Below the pieces are notes generated by a model. That model was given only the letters and a program-made list of their open reading frames with translations. It did not search any database and was not told the DNA's origin. 64,000 nucleotides of DNA from CALMKX01 sp036274895. GTDB lineage: Bacteria; Acidobacteriota; Thermoanaerobaculia; Multivoradales; SZUA-115. Within the stretch, counting starts at the first letter, position 1. Every line of letters starts with the position of its first letter. Positions 23,518 to 31,997 of this stretch are shown here, piece after piece. Made by a program: the position numbers and the translations under genes. The stretch covers positions 62,001 through 126,000 of the forward strand of contig DASUEU010000027.1 of the NCBI GenBank assembly GCA_036274895.1, written 5' to 3'.

Positions 23518-24951
23518 ATGCCGCCCCTGCCGGTGATCCTGCCCCTGGTGATGGCCGTGGTGGTCTTCGCGACCCCCTCGAAGCGCTGGCGTCCCCGCCT
23601 GCTCGCGGTCACGGCGGCGGCCCACCTGGCCGTGACGGTGGCCATCCTGGCCGGCTCGGCGCCGGCCGGCGGCGGGGCCTGGCTGCGCCTCGACGCGCCG
23701 GGCCGCCTGCTGCTGGGGGTGGTGAGCCTGCTCTTCCTGGCCTGTGCCCTCTACTCTGTGGGCTACCTGCGCTACCGCGTCGAGCGCGCCAACCGCCGCT
23801 TCTGCGCCTGCATGCTCGCGGCGCTGGGCACCATGAGCCTGGTGGCTTACGCCCAGCACCTCGGCCTGCTGTGGGTTGGCATCGAGGCGACCACCCTCGC
23901 CACCGCGCCGCTGATCTACTTCAACCGCACCGCGCGCTCGATCGAGGCGACCTGGAAGTACCTGGTGATCTCCTCGGTGGGCATCGCCCTCGCCTTGCTC
24001 GGCTCCTTCTTCGTGGGCTACGCCGCCCTGCTCGGGGGCGGCGAGGCGTCGCTGCTCTTCGGTGACCTGCTGGGAGCGGCGAGCGGCCTCTCGAAGCCCT
24101 GGCTGCGGGCCGGCTTCACGCTGCTGCTGGTGGGCTACGGCACCAAGCTGGGACTGGTGCCGATGCACACCTGGAAGCCCGATGCCTACGGCGAGGCACC
24201 CGGGGTGGTGGGGGCGATCCTGGCGGGCGGCCTGACCAGCTGCGCCTTCTTTGCTCTGCTCCGGCTGACCCAGATCACCGCCGCGGCCGGCGAGGGCGTC
24301 TACGCCAACCGGCTGCTGGTCGCCATGGGCCTGGTCTCGATGGGGGTGGCCGGCGCCCTGATGCTCGGCCAGCGGGACTTGAAGCGCATGCTCGCCTACT
24401 CGAGCGTCGAGCACATGGGGATCCTGGTCGTCGCCATCGGCCTGGGTGCCGGCGCCACCTTCGCGGCCTTGCTCCACCTGGTCAACAACGCCTTCGGCAA
24501 GGGGGCCATGTTCCTCGCCGTCGGCAACATCCATCGCGCCTTCGGCGGCAAGACCACCACCGAGGTGCACGGGGCCATCCGCCGGCTGCCCCTGTCGGGC
24601 ACCCTCTTCCTGCTGGGCCTCTTCGCGGTCACCGGCTCACCGCCCTTCGGCTTCTTCTTGAGCGAGCTGCTGATCTTGAAGGCGGCCTTCGCCGACCACC
24701 GCTGGCTGGTGGCCGGGCTGTTCCTGGGGTTCCTCCTGCTGGTCTTCGCCGGCATGGGCGCGACCTCGCTCGCCGCCCTCCAGGGCCGGCCGCCCAAGAG
24801 CGCCCGCACTTCGAGCTACCGGGACAGCTTCGCGACCTTCGCCCCGGCCCTGGGCTTGCTCGGCCTGGTGCTGCTCTTCGGCCTCCACCTGCCCGAGGCC
24901 GTGCGCACCCTGATCGCGGATGCGGCGGCAGTGCTCGAGGTGGGGCGATGA
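23518..24951 (+). CDS. HyfF-like antiporter subunit (NuoN/NuoM family)
   Basis: A 477-residue proton-conducting membrane subunit of the complex-I antiporter family. Key charges are present: Glu in VGIEATTLATAPLIY, Lys in GTKLGLVPMHTWKPDAYGEAPG, and Lys in NNAFGKGAMFLAVGN. The motif MLAYSSVEHMG is the usual broken-helix sequence. It overlaps the following gene by four bases (ATGA type). It is the third antiporter-like subunit of the complex. Confidence 0.9.
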   Translation: MPPLPVILPLVMAVVVFATPSKRWRPRLLAVTAAAHLAVTVAILAGSAPAGGGAWLRLDAPGRLLLGVVSLLFLACALYSVGYLRYRVERANRRFCACMLAALGTMSLVAYAQHLGLLWVGIEATTLATAPLIYFNRTARSIEATWKYLVISSVGIALALLGSFFVGYAALLGGGEASLLFGDLLGAASGLSKPWLRAGFTLLLVGYGTKLGLVPMHTWKPDAYGEAPGVVGAILAGGLTSCAFFALLRLTQITAAAGEGVYANRLLVAMGLVSMGVAGALMLGQRDLKRMLAYSSVEHMGILVVAIGLGAGATFAALLHLVNNAFGKGAMFLAVGNIHRAFGGKTTTEVHGAIRRLPLSGTLFLLGLFAVTGSPPFGFFLSELLILKAAFADHRWLVAGLFLGFLLLVFAGMGATSLAALQGRPPKSARTSSYRDSFATFAPALGLLGLVLLFGLHLPEAVRTLIADAAAVLEVGR

Positions 24952-26417
24952 GCGCCACGGCCCGGCTGGTGCGGCTCAAGGCCGGCACCGCCCTGCCGCG
25001 GCAGGAGCTGCCCGAGCTTTCCTGGGACGACCTGGCGGCCGCACTGCACCGGGCCACGGCCCAGGGGCTGCGGGTGGTGGCCTTCTTCGCCGCCGCGGAA
25101 GGCGAGGCGGCACGGCTCTACCTGGTGCTCGCCGACGACCGGGAGGCCGATCTCGCCGTCGGCACCACCCGTGTGACGGGCGGGGCCTTCCCGTCGCTCA
25201 CACCCGACTGCCCGCAGGTCCACCTCTTCGAGCGCGAGATCGCCGAGGGGTATGGTCTCTGCCCCCTCGCTCACCCCTGGCTCAAGCCGGTCCGCCTGCA
25301 GGCGGGGGGCGGCGACTTCTACCAGGTGGTAGGAGAGGAGGTCCACGAGGTGGGAGTGGGCCCGGTCCACGCCGGGGTCATCGAGCCCGGGCATTTCCGC
25401 TTCCAATGTCACGGCGAGGACGTCTTCCACCTCGAGATCAGCCTCGGCTACCAGCATCGGGGCGTCGAGAGGGGGCTGGTCGGTGGGCCGAACCGGCGCT
25501 CCATCCACTACCTCGAGACCGTGGCCGGCGACACCACCATCGGCCACGCCACCGCCTACTGCGAGGTCCTCGAAGCCCTGAGCGGAGCCCATCCGCCCGC
25601 CCGAGCCTCGGCCCTGCGGGGGATCGCCCTGGAGCTCGAGAGGCTGGCCAACCACGTCGGAGACCTCGGCGCCCTGGCCGGCGACGTCGGCTTCCTGCCC
25701 ACCGCCTCTTACTGTGGGCGCATCCGCGGCGACTTCTTGAACCTCACCGCGGAGCTCTGCGGCAGCCGCTTCGGCCGCGGCCTGGTACGGCCGGGAGGCA
25801 CCCATTTCGACCTCGACGAGGCCCTGGCCCGGCGCCTCGCCGAGCGGCTGGAACGCTCCTTCGCCGACAGCCGGTCGGCCATCGAGCTGCTCTGGGACTC
25901 CTCCTCGGTGATGGAGCGCTTCGAGGGCACCGGCACGGTGCCCCGCGAGGTGGCCGAGCAGCTGGGGCTGGTCGGCCCGGCGGCGCGGGCCTCGGGCCTC
26001 GATCGCGACGCCCGCCGCGATCATCCCTCGGGCATCTTCCGCTTCCACCACCTCCCCGCGGCCGTGGCCGACAGCGGCGACGTCTTCGGCCGCGCCACGG
26101 TGCGCTGGCTCGAGATCCAGCGCTCGGTGGCCTTCGTCCGCGAGCAGCTGGCGGCCATGCCCCGTGGCCCCGTGCGATCGGAGGGAGGCACCATCGCCGG
26201 GCAGAGCCTGGCGGTGTCGCTGGTCGAGGGCTGGCGGGGCGAGATCTGTCACGTCGCCTTGACGGACGCGGCCGGGCGCTTCGAGCGCTACAAGGTGGTG
26301 GATCCCTCGTTCCACAACTGGAGCGCCCTCGCTTATGCGTTACGCGGCGGGCAGATCTCGGACTTCCCGCTGTGCAACAAGAGCTTCAACCTGTCCTACT
26401 GCGGTCACGACCTCTGA
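24948..26417 (+). CDS. HyfG/NuoCD-like large subunit lacking Ni ligands (Ehr type)
   Basis: A 489-residue fusion: residues ~1-125 are NuoC-like (HLFEREIAEGYGLCPLAHPWLKPV) and ~130-489 are NuoD/hydrogenase-large-like (GYQHRGVERGL, RLANHVGDLGAL). In [NiFe] hydrogenases two CxxC motifs bind Ni-Fe. Here the first is replaced by ETVAGDTTIGH (190-200) with no Cys. The second is FPLCNKSFNLSYC near the end (C476, C485; not CxxC). So this subunit cannot hold a normal Ni-Fe site and is best called an energy-converting hydrogenase-related (Ehr) subunit. The electron donor and acceptor are unknown; a quinone or redox-driven ion pump is the simplest reading. Confidence 0.85.
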   Translation: MSATARLVRLKAGTALPRQELPELSWDDLAAALHRATAQGLRVVAFFAAAEGEAARLYLVLADDREADLAVGTTRVTGGAFPSLTPDCPQVHLFEREIAEGYGLCPLAHPWLKPVRLQAGGGDFYQVVGEEVHEVGVGPVHAGVIEPGHFRFQCHGEDVFHLEISLGYQHRGVERGLVGGPNRRSIHYLETVAGDTTIGHATAYCEVLEALSGAHPPARASALRGIALELERLANHVGDLGALAGDVGFLPTASYCGRIRGDFLNLTAELCGSRFGRGLVRPGGTHFDLDEALARRLAERLERSFADSRSAIELLWDSSSVMERFEGTGTVPREVAEQLGLVGPAARASGLDRDARRDHPSGIFRFHHLPAAVADSGDVFGRATVRWLEIQRSVAFVREQLAAMPRGPVRSEGGTIAGQSLAVSLVEGWRGEICHVALTDAAGRFERYKVVDPSFHNWSALAYALRGGQISDFPLCNKSFNLSYCGHDL

Positions 26418-26440
26418 TCGCACGAGAGAAGGCGCCGCCG

Positions 26441-27223
26441 ATGATCAAGCTGCTCACCGCGAGGATGCGCCAAGGCCACCGCACGCTGGCCTACCCCGAG
26501 GGGCCCCCGCCGGCCCTGCCCGAGCGCTTCCGCGGCCATCCCGTCCTGGCCCCCGAGCGCTGCGCCGAGGGCTGCACGGCCTGCGTCGAGGCCTGCCCGA
26601 CCGGCGCGATCACCCTCACGCCCTCGCTCGGGGTGGACCTCGGCAAGTGCTTGTTCTGCGTGGAATGCGCCTCGGCCTGCCCGAGCGGTGCCGTCTCCTA
26701 CGGGGGAGACCATCGCCTGGCCGCCCGCACCCGCGACGACCTCGTGGTGCGGGAGAAGGAGACGGTGCGGCTGGCCCGGGCGCTGGAGGAGAAGGCGCGC
26801 CGGCTCTTCGGGCGGTCGCTCAAGCTGCGCCAGGTCAGCGCCGGCGGCTGCAACGGCTGCGAGGCGGACGTCAACGTGCTGTCGACCGTGGTCTGGGACC
26901 TCGGCCGCTTTGGCATCCAGATCGTCGCCTCGCCCCGCCACGCCGACGGCCTGATCGTCACCGGCCCGGTCACCGAGAACATGAAGCTCGCCCTCGAGAA
27001 GACCTGGCAGGCCGTGCCGCCGCCGAAGATCGTGATCGCGGTGGGCGCCTGCGCGATCTCGGGAGGTCCGTACCTCGACCACCCCGAGGTGCACAACGGC
27101 GCCGACTCGGTGGTCCCGGTCGACCTCTACGTCCCCGGCTGCCCGCCCCACCCCCTGACGATCCTCGACGGCCTGCTGCGGTTGCTCGGGCGGCTGGAGA
27201 GCGGGGAGCGGGCCGGCGAGTGA
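26441..27223 (+). CDS. HyfI/NuoB-like small subunit fused to a two-cluster ferredoxin domain
   Basis: A 260-residue electron-transfer subunit. The N-terminal ferredoxin domain has two [4Fe-4S] motifs: CAEGCTACVEACP (a slightly widened first motif, C-x3-C-x2-C-x3-CP) and CLFCVECASACP. The C-terminal domain is NuoB/HycG-like, with the N2-type cluster ligands in GGCNGCEADV, VGACAISGG and VPGCPPHP. The fusion merges the HycF- and HycG-type subunits. All cluster ligands look intact, in contrast to the lost Ni site in the large subunit, so electrons can be delivered to the NuoD-like interface. It is the last subunit gene of the operon. Confidence 0.9.
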   Translation: MIKLLTARMRQGHRTLAYPEGPPPALPERFRGHPVLAPERCAEGCTACVEACPTGAITLTPSLGVDLGKCLFCVECASACPSGAVSYGGDHRLAARTRDDLVVREKETVRLARALEEKARRLFGRSLKLRQVSAGGCNGCEADVNVLSTVVWDLGRFGIQIVASPRHADGLIVTGPVTENMKLALEKTWQAVPPPKIVIAVGACAISGGPYLDHPEVHNGADSVVPVDLYVPGCPPHPLTILDGLLRLLGRLESGERAGE

Positions 27224-27283
27224 AGCGGAGCTTTGCGCGGCGGGCGCTCCTGCTGCCATGATCGCCGGCCAAGGAGACCGTCC

Positions 27284-27772
27284 ATGAACTGGATCCACGC
27301 CCACCTGGTGGTGAATCACCTCCCCGTGCTCGGCCCGGTCTTTGCCCTCGGGCTGGGAGCCGCCGGGGTGATCTTGAAGAAGCGAGACCTCGAGCGGGCC
27401 GCCTACGTGGTGTTGGTGCTGGCGGCGCTGCTGACGGTGGCCGCCTTCTTCACCGGCGAGAAGGCCGAGGAGGCCGCCGAGCGCTCGGGGGCCGTCAACC
27501 ACCGGCTGATCCACGAGCACGAGGAGGAGGCCGAGTTCGCCCGGCTGGTCGCCTTCGCCGCCGGAGCGCTCGCTGCCGGGGCCTGGTGGGCCAGCCGCAA
27601 GGGCAAGACCGCCCCCATCTGGCTGCGCCTGCTCGTCCTGGTCGGCGCCGGCGCCACCCTTCTCCACATGGCCCACACCGCCACCCACGGCGGCCAGATC
27701 CGCCACCCGGCGCTGCTCGACGGGGCGGCAGCCCCGGCGGCGGGCGCCGAGGCAGGCGAGTCGGACGATTGA
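27284..27772 (+). CDS. DUF2231-like small membrane protein
   Basis: A 162-residue protein with four hydrophobic helices (residues ~12-30, 38-55, 87-103, 110-130). The N terminus HAHLVVNHLPVLGPVFALGLG resembles DUF2231-type membrane proteins, which share a conserved N-H-x-P element. His residues in NHRLIHEHEEEAE and HMAHTATHGG could bind metal or heme. AAGGAG lies seven bases before the ATG. It follows the Ehr operon by 60 bases on the same strand and may be co-transcribed. Function unknown. Confidence 0.7.
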   Translation: MNWIHAHLVVNHLPVLGPVFALGLGAAGVILKKRDLERAAYVVLVLAALLTVAAFFTGEKAEEAAERSGAVNHRLIHEHEEEAEFARLVAFAAGALAAGAWWASRKGKTAPIWLRLLVLVGAGATLLHMAHTATHGGQIRHPALLDGAAAPAAGAEAGESDD

Positions 27773-27800
27773 AGGCGTCGAGAATGTGGCGTAGGGCGTA

Positions 27801-27833
27801 GGCTGGGTCAGGCGTCTGCGCCGTAACCCAGCC
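27801..27833. terminator. Hairpin between convergent genes (possible bidirectional terminator)
   Basis: An outer stem GGCTGGGT (27801-27808) / ACCCAGCC (27826-27833) encloses an inner stem GGCG-TCTG-CGCC (27811-27822). It lies between the plus-strand DUF2231-like gene and the minus-strand barrel gene, where a bidirectional terminator is expected. No T tract flanks it on either side. The sequence type (TGGGT plus GCGCC plus ACCCA) is a common extragenic palindrome in bacteria. Confidence 0.5.
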
Positions 27834-27846
27834 CAGCCATTTCGGC

Positions 27847-28785
27847 TCACCGCAACCGATAGCCCAACAGCACCCGCAAGTTGAACAGATCCTGGCTTTC
27901 CTCTTCGGCGCCGGCGGTTCGGACGAGGGTCAAGGGGGCGTAGAAGGCTTCGGCGACCAGCCTTAGCCGCTCGCTGCGTGCCCAGGCCAGCCCGGCCGTC
28001 AGGGCCCAGGTGGTGCCGTCGGTGGTTTGGCGGGTGCGGTCATGGATGCCGCTGTAGAAGGCATCCACCTGGAACTCCGGGTCGAGGTAGGTCCCGGTGA
28101 GGGCGGCGTAGGGCTCGAGGCGCTCACTGGCCTGCCAGGCGGCGGCGAGCTCGACGCCGTAGGCCTGCAGGGTCGCCTCGTCCTGCGAGGGCCGCTCGCA
28201 GCCGAAGGGATTGGCGATCGGGTCGTCACCACCGGCGGCATCGTCGGCGCTGCAGGTGAAGTCCCCTTTCACGGTCCCACCCTGGGCGTAGAGGCGGGCG
28301 CCCAGCCGCCAGCCCTCCCGCTCCACCAGTGGCCGGCCGAGAGCCACGGCCCACAGGTTGGGCTCGGCACCGCCCAGCTCGATCGGAGGCGCCCAGGCCA
28401 GCGTCAGCGTGAGGGCCGCCGGCAGGCCCACGGTCAGCCGCGGGCGGCCGAAGACCGAAGTTTTGTTCAAGTCTTCCACCTTGGTGCCGTAGAAGCCCAC
28501 CCGCCGCTCGTCCTCGGAGAGGCTGGGAATCCAGCCGCCTTCCAGGGCCAGCTCGAGGGAACCGGCCTCGCGCCGCTCAGGGGCTCCGAGGCCGGTGAGC
28601 AGGGTGACCGAGGAGAAGTACTTCAAGGCCCAGGCCTCGGGGCGGTCGAAGTCGAGGTCCTGGTGGACCGAGAGCACGGGCTGAGCGGAGGCCGGCGGCG
28701 CCGAGGCCCCGACCAGCAGGAGAAAAAGCCCGGCGAGCGGGCGCCAGCCGCGGCCGGCCGCCGACCTCCGCCCAGTACTACTCAT
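27847..28785 (-). CDS. Outer-membrane beta-barrel-like protein
   Basis: ATG 28785 overlaps the upstream cupredoxin gene by eight bases, which favours it over the ATG-less extension to 28812. The ~312-residue product has a signal peptide (WRPLAGLFLLLVGASAPPASAQ). Alternating strand patterns typical of outer-membrane barrels follow (RPRLTVGLPAALTLTLAWAP, WALTAGLAWARSERLRLVAEAFY). The last residues NLRVLLGYRLR form a terminal strand of the kind recognised by BAM, though it ends in Arg, not Phe. Coupling to a cupredoxin suggests a role in copper or electron handling at the envelope; that is inference. Confidence 0.7.
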   Translation of the reverse strand: MSSTGRRSAAGRGWRPLAGLFLLLVGASAPPASAQPVLSVHQDLDFDRPEAWALKYFSSVTLLTGLGAPERREAGSLELALEGGWIPSLSEDERRVGFYGTKVEDLNKTSVFGRPRLTVGLPAALTLTLAWAPPIELGGAEPNLWAVALGRPLVEREGWRLGARLYAQGGTVKGDFTCSADDAAGGDDPIANPFGCERPSQDEATLQAYGVELAAAWQASERLEPYAALTGTYLDPEFQVDAFYSGIHDRTRQTTDGTTWALTAGLAWARSERLRLVAEAFYAPLTLVRTAGAEEESQDLFNLRVLLGYRLR

Positions 28786-29200
28786 AGTCCGGGTTGGGCC
28801 GAGGCGCTGCATCGCCCACCCTCACCGACCCCCGCATGTTGCAGCACCCCGCGTGGGTGGCGCAGGCGTACTCGTAGGTGCGGCCTTCCTCGCCGGCGCC
28901 GAACGCGCGCTCGTAGATCGCGCCGGGCGCGGTGAAGACGAAGCCGCTGTCGAAGGCACCGGTGCGCTCGGTCACCGAATGGCCGGGCTCCGAGCCGCGC
29001 ATCACCCAGCGCACGGTGTCGCCCGGGTTGACCTGCGCCGAGCGGGGGTTGTAGTTGTGGTCGGTCACCTCGATGGTCACCACCTTGGGCGCGGGGGGTG
29101 GCGGAGGTGCCGTGGGCGAGCCGCCCCCGCCACCACCGCCGCCACAGGCGGCGAGGACGGGAAGGCCGAGAAGGACCAGTGCAAGCAGAGAACGGGCCAT
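28778..29200 (-). CDS. Cupredoxin lipoprotein (plastocyanin-like, type 1 copper)
   Basis: The 140-residue product starts with a lipoprotein signal ending LAAC (lipidated C19), followed by a Gly- and Pro-rich tether. The cupredoxin domain reads VVTIEVTDHNYNPRSAQVNPGDTVRW. The type 1 copper ligands are present: H74 (PGHSV), C113, H116 and M122 (CATHAGCCNM). It should carry electrons or copper in the periplasm. It is translationally coupled to the following barrel gene. Confidence 0.9.
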   Translation of the reverse strand: MARSLLALVLLGLPVLAACGGGGGGGGSPTAPPPPPAPKVVTIEVTDHNYNPRSAQVNPGDTVRWVMRGSEPGHSVTERTGAFDSGFVFTAPGAIYERAFGAGEEGRTYEYACATHAGCCNMRGSVRVGDAAPRPNPDYE

Positions 29201-29376
29201 GGGGAGCCTCCTTCACCGAGGCAGGATCGCGGTGAGCCGCGCTGCCTTGTTTCGCCGTGAGTCCCCCGTACGGCCCTGCCGGTTCTCCCGGGCCTGCAAT
29301 TGAACCTCGGGCGCCGATCGGGGAACTCACCCCGTCAGGGCACCTTGCGGCAGCGCATACTGGTGGCCACCGAGCG

Positions 29377-29943
29377 ATGGCGCAGACCACAGACGATCGC
29401 ATCCTCCTGGCGCGGGTGGCGGCCAGGGACCGCGGGGCCTTCGAGGCCCTCTACCACCTCTATCACCCGCGCCTCTTCGGCTATCTGTTCCGGCTCACCC
29501 GGCGCGCCGAGATGGTCGAGGAGTTGGTCAACGACGTGATGCTCACGGTGTGGCAGTCGGCGGCCCGGTTCGACGGCCGCTCGCGGCCCTCGACCTGGAT
29601 CCTCGGCATCGCCTACCACAAGGCATTGAAGGCCCTCTCCCGTTTCGCGCGCCGTCGCTGGGAGGCCCCGGCCGAGGAAGCGGAGACCGAGCCGCAGAGC
29701 GAGGGCCCGGAGAGCCTGGCGCTGCGGCGGGAGGTGGCGAGCTCCCTGGGCCAGGCCCTGGCCCGGCTCTCCCCGGAGCAGCGCGCGGTGGTCGACCTCA
29801 CCTTCTTCCACGACTGCTCCTACCGCGAGGTCGCCGAGATCGTCGGCTGCCCGGTCAACACGGTGAAGACGCGGATGTTCCATGCCCGAAAACGGCTGCG
29901 CGAGATCCTCGCCAGCCCCCTCCCCTTGCAGAAGGAGTCCTGA
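29377..29943 (+). CDS. ECF-type RNA polymerase sigma factor
   Basis: A 188-residue group IV sigma factor with region 2 (FEALYHLYHPRLFGYLFRLTRRAEMVEELVNDV, including the GRSRPSTWILGIAYHKA part of 2.4). Region 4 reads LSPEQRAVVDLTFFHDCSYREVAEIVGCPVNTVKTRMFHARKRL. It would direct RNA polymerase to stress-type promoters. It lies two bases ahead of a zinc anti-sigma factor, which should hold it inactive. The upstream ATG-less frame is long, but ATG 29377 gives the usual ECF N terminus. Confidence 0.93.
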   Translation: MAQTTDDRILLARVAARDRGAFEALYHLYHPRLFGYLFRLTRRAEMVEELVNDVMLTVWQSAARFDGRSRPSTWILGIAYHKALKALSRFARRRWEAPAEEAETEPQSEGPESLALRREVASSLGQALARLSPEQRAVVDLTFFHDCSYREVAEIVGCPVNTVKTRMFHARKRLREILASPLPLQKES

Positions 29944-29945
29944 CC

Positions 29946-30650
29946 ATGGCGCCCGACGAAGGCGGCGACCGCGAGCACGGTGAGGTCCTCGAGCTCCTGC
30001 CGTGGTACGTCAACGGCAGTCTCGAAGGCCGCGACCGCACCCGGGTGGAAACTCACCTCGAAGGCTGCCCCCTCTGCCGGGCGGAGCTGGCGGAGTGCCG
30101 GGACCTCGCGGCGGTGGTGAGGAACGCGCCACCGCCGACCCCGGCCCCCCACCCTGGCAGCCTCGGACGGCTGCTGGCTCGCCTCGACGCCACGGAGACC
30201 GAGCCCTCCCTCTTCGGCTCGGGCCGGCGCCGCTTGGGCGATCGCCGTCAGGGCAGGGAGACACTGGCTCGCGCCTGGGCGGCGGCGCCCCGGCTCTGGC
30301 GCTGGGTGGCCCTGGGCCAGACGGCGGCCTTGGTGCTGCTGGGAGCCATGCTGGTCTGGCGGCCCGGGCCGGCCCCCGCCACGACCTTCCGGACCCTCTC
30401 CACCGCTGCGAGCGAAGTGCCCAGGGCCGCGCTGCGGGTGGCCTTCAGCGAGGAGGTCACCGAGGGTGAGCTGCGGCGCCTGCTCTTGCCCCTGTCGGCG
30501 CAGATCGTCGCCGGGCCGTCTCCCCTCGGGGTCTACACCCTGCACGTGCCCGCGGGCGCCTCGGCCGAGCCCCTGCCCCTGGTGGTCGAGCACCTTTCCG
30601 GCCAGCCGGGGGTGCGCTTCGTGGCCGTGGTGCCGCCCGGAGCCGAGTAG
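29946..30650 (+). CDS. Membrane anti-sigma factor with ZAS zinc motif
   Basis: A 234-residue protein. The cytoplasmic N-terminal domain has the zinc-binding anti-sigma motif HLEGCPLC (H-x3-C-x2-C). A single membrane helix (VALGQTAALVLLGAMLV) is followed by a ~95-residue extracytoplasmic domain. It should sequester the ECF sigma encoded just upstream and release it when an envelope signal or proteolysis destroys the complex. The periplasmic domain is unlike any sensor I recognise. Confidence 0.88.
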   Translation: MAPDEGGDREHGEVLELLPWYVNGSLEGRDRTRVETHLEGCPLCRAELAECRDLAAVVRNAPPPTPAPHPGSLGRLLARLDATETEPSLFGSGRRRLGDRRQGRETLARAWAAAPRLWRWVALGQTAALVLLGAMLVWRPGPAPATTFRTLSTAASEVPRAALRVAFSEEVTEGELRRLLLPLSAQIVAGPSPLGVYTLHVPAGASAEPLPLVVEHLSGQPGVRFVAVVPPGAE

Positions 30651-31904
30651 GTGGCGAGCCCGTCACCCCTGCGGGCGCTCGCGGCGATGGTCCTGGCCGC
30701 CGGCTGCGCGACGACCGCCCCCCTGGCCCCTTCTCCGACCTCTCGGCTCGAGCCGGTCCCGGACTTCGCTCGCCAGCTGGTGGTGACCCTGCACCCCGGC
30801 TCCGAGCGCCTCTGGAGCATGGCCACCACCGATCTGGCCCTGCGCTTCGGCCTCGAGACCCGCTACGCCTGGCCCCTGCCCAGCCTGGGGGAGCAATGCC
30901 TGGTCTACGAAGTTCCGGGGGACCGCTCGCCGGCCGAGGTCGCACGCCGCCTGGGCACCGACCGCCGGGTGGCGAGCGCCCAGCCGGTGAACCTGTTCCG
31001 TACCCAGGCCGGGCCGTACAACGACCCTTACTCGCACCTCCAGCATGGCCTCGCCACCCTCCACCTGCCCCAGGCCCATGCCCTGGCCACCGGCCGCGGT
31101 GTGCGGGTGGCGGTGATCGACACCGGCGTTGACTTCGATCACCCGGAGCTCGCCGGCCGGGTGAGGAAGGCCAACAACTTCGTGTCCTTCGGCGAGCCGA
31201 CCTTCACCGGGGACGTCCACGGTACGGCGGTGGCGGGGGTGATCGCCGCCGACGCCAACAACCGTGAGGGCATCGTGGGCATCGCCCCGGAGGCCGAGAT
31301 CCTCGCTCTCAAGGCCTGCTGGCCGGACGCCACGGGCTCGAGAGGGGCAGCCTGCAACACCTACACGCTGGCGCAGGCGATCGAGTCGGCTCTGGCCGAG
31401 GGCGCCCAGGTGCTCAACCTGAGCCTGTCCGGCCCCGAGGACCCGCTGCTCGCGCGGCTGCTCGCCAAAGCCCTCGCCCGAGGGGTGGTGGTGGTGGCTG
31501 CCGCTCCCGAGAGACCGGGAGAAGGCGACTTCCCTTCCTCCCAGGCCGGAGTGGTGGCGGTGCGGGCGGCGGGGCTCGATGGCGCGATTGCCCGGCAGGT
31601 AGGTGATGCCAGCTCTCACGTCGGGGTCGCAGCTCCGGGGGTGGACATCCTGGCACCGGTTCCCCGCGGGGCCTATGACTTCTTCAGCGGCAGCTCGCTC
31701 GCCGCCGCCCAGGTCTCGGGGGTCGTCGCCCTGCTGCTCGAGAAGAGGCCCGGTCTGTCGAGCCGAGAGCTGGTCGAGCTGCTGCGCCGCACCGGTCGAG
31801 CCGTGCCGCCGCCAGGATCTGCCGAGGCCGAGGTGCCCCTGGTCGACGCTTGTGAGGCCCTGGTCCGCCTGGCGGGCAGCGGCTCCTGCGCGCCGCCGCC
31901 GTAG
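30651..31904 (+). CDS. Subtilisin-like (S8) serine protease lipoprotein
   Basis: It starts at GTG 30651, immediately after the anti-sigma stop, so it belongs to the same operon. The 417-residue product has a lipobox-type signal (VLAAGC, lipidated C19). The catalytic triad is D157 (AVIDTGVDFDHP), H190 (DVHGTAVAGVIAA) and S349 (SGSSLAAAQVSG). The oxyanion-hole Asn, normally in AAAGN, is missing: the segment reads VVVAAAPERPGEG. The protein is probably periplasmic and may act in the signalling path of this sigma/anti-sigma pair or be its target. The missing Asn suggests reduced or altered activity. Confidence 0.85.
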   Translation: MASPSPLRALAAMVLAAGCATTAPLAPSPTSRLEPVPDFARQLVVTLHPGSERLWSMATTDLALRFGLETRYAWPLPSLGEQCLVYEVPGDRSPAEVARRLGTDRRVASAQPVNLFRTQAGPYNDPYSHLQHGLATLHLPQAHALATGRGVRVAVIDTGVDFDHPELAGRVRKANNFVSFGEPTFTGDVHGTAVAGVIAADANNREGIVGIAPEAEILALKACWPDATGSRGAACNTYTLAQAIESALAEGAQVLNLSLSGPEDPLLARLLAKALARGVVVVAAAPERPGEGDFPSSQAGVVAVRAAGLDGAIARQVGDASSHVGVAAPGVDILAPVPRGAYDFFSGSSLAAAQVSGVVALLLEKRPGLSSRELVELLRRTGRAVPPPGSAEAEVPLVDACEALVRLAGSGSCAPPP

Positions 31905-31997
31905 GGGCGCACGGCTTTGCGCTCCCGGGCCAGGGAGCCCGCCGCCCGGCGAGACCCCTTTGGGTTTAGAATCGGCGGCTCTGGAACCCGATCGTCC

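Noticed and set aside
17860..24570. Several long minus-strand frames rich in Gln, Gly and His
   Set aside because: Antisense shadows of the HyfB/HyfC/HyfF-like membrane genes; complementary composition of Leu/Ala-rich coding DNA.
24948..27223. Calling the complex a group 4 [NiFe] hydrogenase
   Set aside because: The large subunit has neither CxxC motif, so a Ni-Fe centre is not supported.
29322..29345. GGAACT as an ECF-type -35 autoregulating the sigma gene
   Set aside because: No matching -10 (CGTC-like) at 16-17 bases downstream; CGTC occurs too close.
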